Shown here: piece by piece, positions 1-11,863 of the stretch
How the letters are laid out: the number at the start of each line of letters is the position of its first letter
How positions within the stretch are numbered: the first letter of the stretch is position 1
DNA from: Cryoendolithus antarcticus
Taxonomy: Eukaryota; Ascomycota; Dothideomycetes; Cladosporiales; Cladosporiaceae
Direction: 5' to 3'
Assembly (NCBI GenBank): GCA_002077065.1
Contig: NAJO01000036.1
Span: 62,001-126,000 of the forward strand
DNA length: 64,000 bases
The notes under the pieces: generated by a model
What the model was told of the DNA's origin: nothing
Database searches by the model: none
What the model saw: only the letters and a program-made list of their open reading frames with translations
Program-made: the position numbers and the translations under genes

Positions 1-574
1 GGGATGAGGAGCTTGGCTGCTTTCTCGTCGACGTCGCCGACGTCTACGCCGCCCTCGTGGTAGAAGAGGATCCAGTCGCCCTGTCCCGTCTGTCAGTGTT
101 GAACATAGCTTCAGCAGCTCAGCAAGCACTCACCTCGCGGACAGAGTTGATATTGATGTAGTACTCCGTCTCCTGGGGATGCGGTACAAAGGGCTCCACG
201 AGGAAGTTCCTTAGCCTGCCCTCCACATGCTCAACCTTCTGCACCTTGTTCGCACGCTCTGCCACCCAGGCCTTCGCGTCTGGCCATGTAGCGTTCAGCT
301 TCAGCAGTCCGGACTTGCCTCGTCGCTTGATCAGCATATCTGGCTTGGCGACGAATTTGGCACCTGGTTGCAGAAGGAAGGGGAATGTAGCCTCTGCGCG
401 GTCGAGCACGCCGTTGATATCGTCGCCATCTTCGAATGTGATCGTGGCGAGCTTTGCTGGAGGGTTGTGCGTCGATTGTGCGGGTAGAGGTGTGGGCTTG
501 ATCACTGGAGCGCGGGTGAGGTGGTAGTTGAGGACTGCCTTTCCGTCGGCTTCTGAGATCGCTTTGGCGGACAT
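1..574 (-). CDS. acl2: ATP-citrate lyase small (ATP-grasp) subunit, 5' part; cut by left edge
   Basis: This is the N-terminal part of the ascomycete ATP-citrate synthase subunit that carries the ATP-grasp/CoA-ligase half. With Acl1 it converts citrate, ATP and CoA to acetyl-CoA and oxaloacetate in the cytosol. Exon 1 is 134-574, with ATG at 574. A 53 bp GT-AG intron (81-133, phase 0) separates it from exon 2 (1-80 and beyond). The spliced protein begins [19 protein letters not shown] and contains [17 protein letters not shown], the lysine-rich ATP-grasp segment, followed across the intron by [18 protein letters not shown]. Both stretches match what I know of fungal Acl2. About 174 residues are visible; the rest lies outside the window. 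The gene is head to head with acl1, the usual arrangement in Pezizomycotina. Confidence 0.95.
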
Positions 575-2181
575 TGTGGATTGTGGTGTGTTGGAGATTC
601 AATGTATGATCTGGAAGATAGCTGTAAGCAACTGTGGTCTTGTTTCGCTCAGACAATTGCTACTGCAGTACGGCAGGAGCAGCTGGCGGGCGGTGAGAAA
701 GCTAGCTGAGAGGATAGGATGCATCCTTACCTGTAGGCGGACTTGCTCGTTATTGCTCTGTAGAAAGTGTAATGGATTGCTTGAGTCTTTGCAAGAAAGG
801 TCAGAATATTGCAAAAAGTTCCTCTGATCTCAAAATCCTCAATCGCAAAGCACGATGCCTCTCTCACACAATCGGACGATGTTGGTCGTGACGGACTTTT
901 TGTTGCGCTCGGACTTTCTGGCGTTCCTTCCCCGTGAAAGACCCAAAAATGGAAGATGCGACTCGGGGCTGCACTTACAAGGCTGAACGATGGAAGGATC
1001 GTATTGCTGGAGAGGAAGTCACAGCTGACAGTTGACAATGCGAATAATTGGAAGGTCCTATTGCTATGGAACTTTGTGTATGTTGGAACCACACGGTCAG
1101 ATTAGAGCACGGCGAAGTCAATGGCACATCCGTTGAAAGGTACCAAACATCCCACCAGCGGTCAAGGGACTCCACCGACTCGGCGGCGCTCCGGTTGACG
1201 CGCACCAGCAGATGCATTGATATGCAGCCTAGTGCGCGTGGCTTCCGGCAGCGATCCCGTTGAGACATTTGGATATTGATGAAGTGGAGGTAGATCTCTC
1301 GCTTGTCGGCTCTTGTATCGTACGATATATTCATGAAAGATGGTTCTCGCATAGTGATCAGGATTCACTCGTATAGTCTAATGTATGATCTGAACACCGG
1401 TGCATCTCTCGAGGTAAGACGTTTTAAAGCTTCGCGGTAGATACAGTATAAAGTCTCACTGGCGCGACTCGGTTGTTCTGCCGAGTCGATGAAGCCATCA
1501 AGGTCCTCTCATCGTCACAGCAGTAGAAAAGTCCGGGCACGCGAGCATCACAGTACGCCCACGTACACCTTCTCGGCCATATCGAGAAGCAATTATCGTA
1601 CCCAGTCAAGCAATCATCATTTCGGGGTCTCACCAACGGATCTCCTCACGCACGTAAGATGATACGACGTCCATGGTGATACGCCGAGGCGACCGTCTAC
1701 ATTCGTTCCGAAGCTGCAAGACCGTTTCTAGCGCCGGGAACCGAAGGAGACAAAAAAGCTGCAGGGGTCTGATCCGCCCGCAGCTCGGTGAGGTCAACGC
1801 GGTACCGAGTCGTTCGACCAGTTGACCGACTTTCTCGGGAGAGAGCGCCAGTCTTGCACCTCTTGTGCGTATCAAGTGTTGTTCAGTACCTCACGCTTAC
1901 CTTCGTACCTGCTTCCCGCAACAACGTTCATTTTCCCTGTAAGTGTTCGCCGTGTGTTGGAAAGTGCGATCCTTTGGGGCTCAACTTCTCAGCCGGGGAA
2001 GCTGCGAGCCAAATTTAGCGCGAACGGACGTCCACCAATATTGTGCGACAGCTGCGAGGGTCGTCGGAACATCAGCGCGATGGAGAAGCCAGTGTCACTT
2101 TGCACAAGATCTGACAAGAGTAATTGAGCAGGATTGCAACAAACTCCCCCAGAACTCGGACTGAACAGCACAACCATCATC
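575..2181. promoter_or_regulatory. Shared divergent intergenic region of acl2 and acl1
   Basis: These 1.6 kb lie between the two ATG codons of a divergent pair whose products form one enzyme, so the control elements for both genes are probably here. I see no credible ORF. Visible landmarks are a perfect 8 bp stem hairpin at 1465-1488 (arms CGACTCGG and CCGAGTCG, 8 nt loop) and a CCAAT box at about 2034, roughly 145 bp before the acl1 ATG. Transcription starts and possible leader introns cannot be placed from sequence alone. Confidence 0.6.
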
Positions 2182-4365
2182 ATGGCTCCCTCCGCTGTAG
2201 CCAATGGCACTTCCAACGGCACAAATGGCACGAATGGAACCGCGAACGGCGACTCTGGCTTGTCTGCCAACGACAACATCACACGCTTCGCACCTCCCAG
2301 CAGAGCACTGAGCCCACAGTCAGAGAGCGCTCTATACCACCCCAAGACAAGATGTTTCGTCTAGTAAGCTTACCTGCGAGCAATGAGATGGCCGAGAGAT
2401 CAGTGGCTAACAGGAACAACAGCGGAATGCAGACAAAGGCAGTCCAGGGCATGCTCGATTTCGACTTCATCTGCAAGCGCAAGCAGCCTTCAGTGGCCGG
2501 CATCATCTACACATTCGGCGGCCAGTTCGTCAGCAAGATGTGAGTACAGAACCGCATGATGGACACGGTGCAACACTGACAAGGAGCAGGTACTGGGGAA
2601 CGACCGAGACTCTCCTTCCAGTCTACCAATCACCGGAGCAGGCTATGGCCAAGCACCCCGACGTCGACTGCGTTGTCAACTTTGCCTCGTCCCGCTCAGT
2701 CTACACCTCCACCATGGAGCTCCTCACATACCCCCAGATCAAGTCGATCGCCATCATCGCAGAGGGCGTGCCCGAGCGACGAGCTCGTGAGATTCTTCAC
2801 GCAGCGAAAAAGAAGGGCGTCACAATCATCGGCCCTGCTACAGTCGGTGGCATCAAGCCTGGAGCTTTCAAGATCGGCAACACTGGTGGCATGATGGACA
2901 ACATCGTGGCCTCCAAGCTCTACCGTAAAGGTTCCGTCGGCTACGTCTCCAAGTCGGGTGGTATGTCGAACGAGCTGAACAACATCATCGCACAGACCAC
3001 AGACGGTGTCTACGAAGGTGTGGCTATCGGTGGTGACAGATACCCGGGTACGACCTTCATCGATCACATGCTGCGATACCAGGCCGACCCTGACTGCAAG
3101 ATCCTCGTCTTGCTCGGTGAGGTCGGTGGTATCGAGGAGTACCGCGTCATCGAGGCTGTCAAGAGTGGCGAGATCACCAAGCCCATCGTGGCCTGGGCCA
3201 TCGGCACTGTTGCAAGCATGCTCAAGACTGAGGTGCAGTTCGGCCACGCCGGCTCTTTCGCCAACTCCCAGCTCGAGACCGCCGCGATGAAGAACAAGAC
3301 CATGCGTGACGCCGGCTTCTACGTTCCCCAGACCTTCGAGGAGCTTCCAGCGGAGCTTTCCAAAGTCTACCAAGACCTCCTCAAGAAGGGCAGCATCAAG
3401 CCCAGCCCTGAGCCCGCCGTCCCCAAGATCCCAGTTGACTATGCCTGGGCTCAAGAACTCGGTCTCATCCGTAAGCCAGCTGCCTTTATCTCCACCATTT
3501 CCGACGACCGTGGTCAAGAGCTCCTCTACGCCGGCATGCCCATCTCAGACGTCTTCAAGGACAACATCGGTATCGGTGGTGTCATGTCTCTGCTATGGTT
3601 CCGTCGCCGCCTTCCCGAGTACGCTGGCCGCTTCCTCGAGATGGTCCTCATGCTCACGGCCGATCACGGCCCAGCTGTGTCCGGTGCCATGAACACCATC
3701 ATCACCACCCGTGCCGGCAAGGACTTGATCTCCGCTCTCGTCTCCGGCCTTCTCACAATCGGCTCTCGCTTTGGTGGTGCCCTTGATGGCGCCGCCGAAG
3801 AGTTCACTCGCGCGTACGATAAGGGTCTTAGCCCGCGTGACTTCGTCGACACCATGCGCAAGGAGAACAAGCTCAGTATGTTGCTCTGTACCCTCCCATC
3901 TCACTACGTCCACTAACACCACTCCCAGTCCCCGGTATCGGCCATCGCGTCAAATCCCGCAACAACCCCGATCTCCGCGTCTCCCTCGTAAAAGAATTCT
4001 GCAAAGCCCAGTTCCCCGCCGGCTCCACCAAACTCCTCGACTACGCCATCGCCGTCGAGACCGTCACAACATCCAAGAAAGACAACTTGATTCTCAACGT
4101 CGACGGCTGTGTGGCGGTCTGCTTCGTCGACCTGATGCGGAATTGCGGTGCTTTCAGCGCTGAGGAGGCGGAGGATTACCTCAAGATGGGTGTACTCAAC
4201 GGTCTCTTCGTGCTCGGTCGCAGTATTGGGCTGATTGCTCATTTCTTGGACCAGAAGAGGTTGAGGACCGGGCTTTACAGGCATCCTTGGGATGATATTA
4301 CGTACCTTCTGCCGGAGTTGAGTAAGGGATCAGCCGGGGAGGGCAGAGTTGAGGTCAATGTGTAG
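2182..4365 (+). CDS. acl1: ATP-citrate lyase large (citrate synthase-like) subunit
   Basis: The gene has four exons: 2182-2363, 2423-2539, 2590-3875 and 3929-4365. The introns are 59, 50 and 53 bp, all GT-AG, and the protein is 673 residues, close to other fungal Acl1 proteins. After a low-complexity Asn/Gly/Thr-rich leader the conserved core starts at about residue 45 (TRCFVYG). Recognisable blocks are [16 protein letters not shown] and [11 protein letters not shown] (CoA-binding part), then [13 protein letters not shown]. The phosphohistidine loop FGHAG has His at residue 319. The citrate-synthase-like half follows with [28 protein letters not shown] and the C-terminal GRVEVNV. It acts with Acl2 to make cytosolic acetyl-CoA for lipids and histone acetylation. 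The start is taken at the first ATG before the conserved core; MAPSAVANG is poorly conserved, so the exact N-terminus is less sure than the rest. Confidence 0.97.
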
Positions 4366-5227
4366 AGAGTTGTAAGGCTAGCAACCGGAGATGGTTGGCG
4401 TTCAGAGAGGAGGCATGGGCGGTGTTTATATGATGGCATTGCTAGTAATGTCGAGGCTTGTCGATGCGATGTTTGAGCATCGATAGCTTCTTGTTGTAGA
4501 CTTTAGCGCATACACTTGCCACACTTTAGATTCTTCTTCGCACCCGTCCGGCCTGCGTCCTCTGCTTGGTGCACAGGTGCGCTGTTCGCACAGCTATCTT
4601 CCTTCGCTCTCTCAAAAACCCTTAACGCTCCAGTGCTACTGTAACAGTACCTGCAACAGTGTAAAATCCCATCACCGTCTGTGTGAGTGATAACGGACTT
4701 ATATGGGCCTCAGCTCTTACCTTGGCTGGAAGACTCTCTCAGACACGGCGGTTCTACGTTGCATTACCGTGGCCACGCTGGTGAGAGCACTGTCGGCGTT
4801 CCAGATGTTTGGAGAAGCGGAGACACATGGGGCCCAGCAGCGTTCTTACGGGTTCGACGAGACGGGACCCGGAGACGTGGACGCGCCATGTGTGCAGCTT
4901 TTGTACAGTACTACTAGCCTAATTTTACACTGTCAACGCACGCTCCGATTTCGTGTACACAAGGAGACGCCGTTGCAACAGTAAGGTAAGCACGCTTCGA
5001 CTCCCGGGTATCCTCGCCACCAGCATTCAGCACGCAACCGGCTTTCGCCATGCAAGACTCAACGCCGTTTACTCCACTCAGTCACCTCGCCCCCCTTCCC
5101 TGGACCATCTGCCCCAGCTCTCAGACTCCACCTCCAGGACATCCCGCCAGCAGACCTCACAAACCACAGCGCATTTCTTCCTCCCCCTCACCTTCAACTT
5201 CCTGACAGGGTCATCAAAATGCCTCTT
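4366..5227. other. Intergenic between convergent acl1 and kinesin; holds a degenerate foldback element
   Basis: There is no credible gene. About 214 bp (4605-4818) resemble the foldback mobile element inside the protease intron at 12791-12990. The rest (4820-5227) is unassigned 3' flank shared by the two convergent genes. Confidence 0.5.
4605..4818. mobile_element. Second, degenerate copy of a foldback/MITE-like element
   Basis: The left arm (4605-4692) aligns by eye with the left arm at 12791-12872. Shared words include GCTACTGTAACAGTA against GCTACTATAACAGTA, then an ACAGTG...ATCA...GTGT.TGAG pattern. A right-arm remnant at 4733-4815 shares CTCTCAGACA, ACGTTGCATT.CCG and the terminal TTGGAGA. 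The arms are more diverged here than in the other copy, so this is likely an older insertion. No coding capacity and no clear target-site duplication. Confidence 0.5.
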
Positions 5228-8200
5228 CTAGAAGCAATTCAAGCCTCCCTTCTTCTTCCCCCTCTTCTCGTTCAATTCCATCATCCTCTGCTCCAGCGCC
5301 TGCCGAGCCCGTTCAGCGCGGACGCGCATCTCCCTCTCCTCTTCCACAGCCTGCAGACTCGCGCGCGTGGAGGTCTCGCGACGACGGTATCCGGCCATCT
5401 CGTCCTCCAGAGCGGAGCATTTCCGCTTCCAAGCCTCGGAGTCGGCCTTGGTTCGATTAGCGCTAGTTTCCAAGTCGACGAGCGCTTCTTCAAGGGTAGC
5501 GGTCAGTTGCTTCTCAGCGAAAAGATGCTTCTCGATCGTGCGGATACGGGAGTCTTGCTCCTCCAATTGTTGCGACAGCGCGGGCGCAACGTCTTTCGAG
5601 GCGTGACGGCTGCCTGGTGGGGATGCGGTCGGGACTGGCGACGTCGCTCGCTCGAAAGATGGCATGGCTGTGAGGCCTGGTAGAGGCGGGAGAGGGATCG
5701 AAGGAGGTGGTGTAGGGAGAGCCGTGGGCGTCGATTTGCGGACGGCGGACTGCTGGGACGGCGAGCGCGCGAGGGCTATGGCGGCTGCTTCGGGGGAAAG
5801 CGATTCGCGGTTGAAGTTGATGGAGCCGCGGTCGGAGTTGGTGGATTGGCGGTGGATGGAGGTTAGTTGTTGCTGTGGTGTCACTGTTAGCATGCCCTTA
5901 TGCAGGTCTTGGCTGGTGGTGTGACATACCTCCAACATCGCGTTCCGCAACCTCAACTCCTCGACCTCCCGCTCCATTTCCTGCCTCACCTGTACCGCAG
6001 CGCCTTCCATTCGACTCAAGCGATGATTCGTAGCCCGATGCGAGTCGAAGTTACTATTCAGCTGCTCCTCCAGCTCATCGACCAGCCGACTACTCTTCCG
6101 CTCCTTTTCAGTCATCTTCCCCAGATTGATCTTAGCCTCCTCAAGCCCCATCTTCAGCTCCCCGACTTGTGTCTCGAAAGCTGTAGACTTCGCGAGCGAA
6201 GACTGCAGCTCCTCTTGCACGAGCTTGAGGTCGTTGGTCGTCTTCGTGTGACGGGAGTGGAGTTCCTTGCCCTCTTCAACAAGCCCCTCGATCTGCGAGC
6301 GCAGTTTGGTGGCATTTGTCTGCGTTCCCAGCGCAGCGGCAGCGGCAGCAAGTAGAGCTGCATGCTCCCCTTGTAGCGCCACGAGCTCGCCTTGCAGCTT
6401 AGTCCTGGCGCCCTCGTGCTCTCGCTCTAACACCTCAAACCTCTCCCTCGATATTTTCTCACTCGTGTCCATGCCGCCTTTCAATTGATCCAGTTCCTTC
6501 GAGTGGGACGACTGCAGGCTCTCCAAGCTCTCCTGGTGGATTGTGATGGCGCTCTTGTGGACTTGCAGCTGGTTCTCCAAGTTCGACACAAGATCTTTGT
6601 GCGTCTTGAGTTCCTTCTGGGTGAGCTCACGGGACTGTCCGTCCTCCTCAACCTGCGCCAGAATCTTAGCATACGCTTGCTCGAGCTGCTGAAGCTTCGT
6701 CACGTGATTATTAGCAGTAGTCTTGTAGTCTTCGACTTCACGCTGCAGCGTGCTGACAACGGTCTTGTGCTGCTCGCGCTCTTCGTCCGAGACGGGCGCC
6801 GCTGTGTCTTCCGAGATGCCCAGACCACGTGGTGCGGTCGCGTGTGCGCCACTGGAAGGTATCGAGCGCTGCATGTCGGTGATAGTGTTCAGCAGCTTTG
6901 CCTCCGACGCCTGCATGCTCGCCATGGCGCTTTGGTGTTTTGTCTCCCAGGCCGCCAGCTCACTCTGCAACCTCGCGACATCCGCTCCGTTGCCAGCATT
7001 GCCTCCAACACTCCTCTCCAGAGCAGGCGTCTCAGGGAAGTACCCCGGCATCCCACTGTTATCTTGGATGCTCCGTTGGTGCCCGTTCAGACTCCCCTTC
7101 AGCTCCTCGACCTGTCCCAGCAACTCTCTCTCCCTGCCGGCATGCTGCTCATGCAACCCGCGAATCTGCCTCTCGCTCTCGAGTAGCTGCTCGCGCATCT
7201 GCCCGACAACACTGAAGTCCATTCCGCCGGTACTGGCCTTCAAGCTCGTCCTCTCCCTCGTCAAGCCAGCGATGAGAGTCTGCTTCCCCTCCATCTCCCT
7301 CTTGACAGCCACAAGCTCAGACTCGAGTGCATGCACCCTCTCACTGCGGCCATGAAGCTCAGTCATGACGGCATTGAGGTTCAGCTCGAAAGACTGCAGC
7401 GTATCGGGGGACTTGTCGAAGTGGTCTAGCGCTATGTTCTTGAGTGATGCGAAGCCACGAGACGCGCGGTCGTTGCCCATGAGGTCTTCGCTCTTCCGCC
7501 TCAGGACAGGCTTGGTGAACCCAGGCGATGAGAGGGCAGGAGAAATAGGCCGGCCGAGAGATGGCGAAAGAGGGCGGTTGTAGGCGTGGCTTCGTTGGAC
7601 CTCAGTACGCAAGTCCTCCATGTGCTCCAGCGTAGCGCGATGCTCATCTTCCAGCTCGCGATGTCGTTGCTGCAACGTCGACAGCGCCGACTGCTTCTCT
7701 CCATGCAGCTGCCTAAGCATAGCAATCTCGCTCCCCTCCAAATCACTCGCATCCTCCGGCAACGGCACAGTAGCAGCGTCGTCTTGCACGGCGATCTCAT
7801 CTTGCACACCCATCATACTCGAGCCTTCAGACGCGCTACGATCGACAGTTTTCTCCCCCCGTGCCGCGTCCGGCGTAGTAGCGTTCTGATGCCCAAGCGA
7901 TGGCAGCTCCCGCGACAACGACTGCGAGGATGAGGGCAGCTTGCCTCCATTGCCTCCCATCCCCGCCGACGCTAAAAAAGCTTCAGACTCCGGGTGACTG
8001 GCCTGCGGTGTCACTTTGTCGTACTCGAGCTTCGCCAGCGTCTCGAGCGCGGTCTGGTACTTCTCGTGCAGGTTATGATAGTCGGTCAGCGTGCTCTCCT
8101 GCTCTGATCGCAGATCGAATAGCTCTTGCGTGAGGTTCTCCAGCTTGTCGGCCATGAAGTCGTCCTGCGTCGGCGAGCGCAGATGCGTTGGCGCGTGGTT

Positions 8201-10748
8201 CGCGGCGCGGGAGCTAGAACGGGCAGGGAAGGACGCCGCGGAAGGCAGGGCGGTGATCTCGTCATCCTCAACCCGAGTCTGCGTTTGCGGCTGCGGCGGT
8301 GACTGATGCGAGTCCTCGAATTGGTCGTCGTCTGCGGCGCTAGCCTCGCTTGGTGTTTCAGGCCGAAACGGGTCATAGGATCTGCGACGGCGGCCGTTGA
8401 GTTCGGGACGTTTTCGCGCAATCTGAGGCGTCTCCTCCTGTTCGCGCGTGTGTTCTGGGCCATCACCGTTGACTTTCGCGCCGTCGAGGTCCGTCAGCAG
8501 GTCGTCCAAGCGTCCGATGCTACGTTGTCTCTCGACGACGTGTTCGAGTCGATCGATCTCACGCTGCATGATGTCCTGATCTTGCTCCGCTTCTGTCAGG
8601 CGATCCTCAAGCTCAGCGATGTACTCTTCCGCGTTGTTGCCGTTGTCTCTCGCTCTTGCCAGCTCTTTTCGCAGCTCTGAGATTACTCCTGTCATCTTTT
8701 CTTCACCAGTCGTCGAACCCTCCATTCTCGACTCCAGATCCCGGATATAAGAGTCATTGTTGCTCTCACGGTTGGACGCCTTGGCTACTCTGGCCTGCAA
8801 TTGCTGCTGTATAGTCTCCATGTAGGTTATCCTGGTCTCCTTGTCCTGCAGAGTACTCTCGCGGTCCGAAAGGGAGGACCTTGTCTTGCTAAGAGAAGTC
8901 TCAAGGCTCTGGATCGTCTTCTCATACTCCAGTACGACCTGCTCGACGGCCTCAGCGAAGCTGTTGGATCGCTTCAGCCGCTCCGTCGCGTGCTCGCCGA
9001 TCGCCTCATGGAGCACCGGCGTCTCGGCATCCTCGTCTTTGGCATTGCCAATCTCAGCAATGAGTCTGGCGTGTCGCTGACTTAGCGCGCCGTACTTCTC
9101 CTGCTCGTCCATGAGCTGCGTCTGCAATTCGGCCTCTCGTCTGCCAGATCGGTCGTTTCGCGCCATAGTGCTCATCGGACGCAACCTTGCGCCATCTTCC
9201 GAATGCGCAACTTGGCCGCGCAGAAAGCTGACCTCGGCTCTCAGCCGGTCGATTGTAGCCTGCTTGTCGCTGTCCTCTGAGCTTTGCTGCACCTCAGGCC
9301 GGACCTGAATAGCTCTGGCCCGCTGCGCGTAAGTCAGGGTATTGATCGACTCGCTCTGGTGAAATGCTGCGGGCGTGATGCAGGCGACCATGAACGTTAT
9401 CGCATTGCCGCCGAGAGAATCCTGCAGCAGCCGGGTGAGCTTGGAGTCGCGGTAGGAGATGTGGCTATTTGCATGCTTGGTGGAGAGCTGGGAGATGACT
9501 TTGCCCAGGGAAGCGAGGCCCTGGTTAATGGACATGCCCTCTTGTGCTCGCTCGCCGGTCGCATGCGTGTTCTTCAATCTCTCGCTGCCTGCCAAGTCGA
9601 CGAAGTGGAGCTTGCTGTCTATGGTGATGACGCTCTCAGAAGTGTGCATACTCTCGACTGGCATCGACATGCGCTTGTTCTGTGTCGAGGTCTGCTCTGT
9701 CCGCCTTTGCACGAGGTTCAAGCTGAAGACTGCGTGCGAGCGAGAGGATCTGGCGTTAATTGCAGTCGCGTCAGTCTGCCTTGTCGCAGACCCAGCATTC
9801 AGCGCGTTCAGCAGATCATCCACGGAAGTTATATCCACCTGCGTCATGCCCGTCAACAGAATCTTTCCCTTGTCTTCCCTGATAGCCACGCTCGCTCTGT
9901 CGTTCATAGGTAGCGCGTCCGGTACCAGGAGATCCCTCAACTGGTCCTGATAGATCTCTACGTACGAAGCTTTAAGCGACCAGTCCTTCTGCTCCCTCGC
10001 CTGCTGGGTAAAGCTGCTCAGCGTTGGCAGCGCCTGCGTCGAATACCTCTTCGGCGTCTTTATATGTGACACAGGCCTTCCCGCCAGCTGACCCAGCCGA
10101 TCGAACAGTGCTTGCGCAGCCCGCGGTACGATTCCCATGATCTCACTATCGCTCTGCTCCTCCGGCCCTGAAGTTCCCATCGTGTACGACTTCCCCGCAC
10201 CAGACTGACCGTAAGCCAGGATGGAGACATTATAGCCCTGCACGAATGAGTTGACGCTATCGCTCACATAGCCCCATATATCCTGTTGTGAGGCATCCTC
10301 ATCGAAGACGCGGTCGAATATGAAGTTCCGGTTTCCTTGTGCCGAGCGCACTGTAAGTTTGTTCGGTGCTGGTACCTCACACGTGCTCTCGCGGAAGCGC
10401 TGTGGTATGAGGTCGAAGCCTGGGTCCGAGGAGCGCAAAGGAGGGCGCACACGCACCGCTGTATCGCATTCGTGTTAGTCGTCCTACAACACTCACATAT
10501 AGCCATGGTAGCAGTGCGTGCAACTTACCGACTTTCACCGCCGTCTTACTCCCCTCCTCGTCACTACTCCGACTTCCATTCGCATTCGCCGTCCCATTCA
10601 TCCCCTCATAGCGACTCCCCCGCTTCGCGCGCATCGTCTCAGGACTTGCAACGCTCAGCCGTTGTTGCTGTGCGCGCGGCAAAGGCGAGGTCGGCGGCGA
10701 AGTCCACCCGTTCGTCGCAGGTGGTGGTGCTGGCGCGACATTCTCCAT
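5228..10748 (-). CDS. Kinesin motor protein, probably kinesin-4 (KIF4-like) class
   Basis: An N-terminal kinesin motor is followed by a very long coiled-coil stalk. Exon 1 is 10529-10748 and exon 2 runs from 10458 to 5228; the 70 bp intron joins ...KTAVKV to AVRVRPPLRS, the canonical motor start. The P-loop GQSGAGKS is at about 157-164, switch I is NARSSRSHAVFSL, switch II is VDLAGSERL, and YRDSKLTRLLQDSLGGN follows. The stalk is Glu/Arg/Gln-rich with heptads, broken by Pro/Ser-rich linkers. The tail ends in a basic KRGKKKGGLNCF. The protein is about 1816 residues, or 1797 if an in-frame 57 nt intron (5873-5929, GTATGT donor, CTAAC branch, CAG acceptor) is removed. Class is inferred from motor wording and length: kinesin-4 proteins are N-terminal-motor stalk proteins that regulate microtubule ends. 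The ATG at 10748 is preferred because the upstream codon at 10784 is GTG. Confidence 0.9.
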
Positions 10749-11863
10749 CTCGCCGGCCAGGATGGAGTGTCGTTGGAAGTGCACCCTGTATCAGGGTCGT
10801 GTTTCAAAATGCTGCAGGGTGTAGGCCAGCGCGGCCTCGCGTGGGAGAGCGCAGTCGCGCGAGTCGGGAGGGATGGTGTGAGACACGCAGTGCGCCGATG
10901 TAGTGCCGTAGAGATGTGATGAGGGAGTGCCAGTCGTGATTGCGGTGGAGACGGCGGCGCGGTGGGTGGAATTGAACGAGTGTGTGGTCCAGTGGGTGGC
11001 GAAGGGGAGATTCGTGAGGCAGATGCACGTTCACCTCGACCCTCACCGCGGTGATCATCACTTTCACTTGCACCACGCGGCTGAAAGTGCTTCATTCACG
11101 CGAAAGCCTCCCCTGCGCGTCCCGAAATTGGGTCGAAAGGGAGCGGCCGACACTATCACCTCCTACAGTAGTTTGAAGATCCCACGTGGGAATGCGGGCC
11201 TAAGGAGAATTACTCTCTATTTCCAGTAGTCCTCCACTATTATACAATATGTCACATCGCAAGACGCCGGGGTGCGCTGTCAATATTATCTGGATGCAGC
11301 CTCCCATATTGCTGCCAATGTCGTGCATCACCATGTCGTGTCCAACGGCTGGGTCAATGATCTGCTTCTTCCGCCCCGCTTCCCCTTTCCCTTGCCGCTC
11401 GGCAGATTCTTTTAGACTCTGCGGCTCATCAGCTGCCGCTAGCCAAAGTGGCGTCCAGACTTGTCACCTGACGAGTGAATGATGTGATGATGGATTGGTA
11501 AGATCGCCGCAGGTGATGCGCGTAGACAGAATTACAGAGCTCGACCGTTCATCTTGCATCATTAGCAGTCTAGCTGTCTCCAACATCAGCCCACCCACAG
11601 ATGTTCGCTGGCTTTACATGTAGCTGCAGTACCTTATGCGGCCGGGCCTAGATGATCCCCATCAGACTTCCGGCAGGCCGACTAGTCCAACGAAGATCAT
11701 ACTTCCGCCTCTCCAAAGTCCGAAATGGTCCTGCGCATCCATCATACCATTCGTGCGCTCTCTCACAGTTGGCTGTCGTAGGTACGTATACACTAGCACA
11801 GCCTGATTCATACTTTTAGATAGACGGAAGGTCAACTTCCTACACTACCCCCACCTGAGCCGT
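10749..11863. other. Intergenic, kinesin promoter and protease 3' flank
   Basis: This is the upstream region of the minus-strand kinesin and the 3' flank of the protease. Short ORFs on both strands have no start context, homology or codon bias that I can support. I see no repeat or RNA gene. Confidence 0.5.

Noticed and set aside
2696..3517. 273-codon antisense ORF over acl1
   Set aside because: Shadow of the biased codons of acl1; no start context and no recognisable domain.
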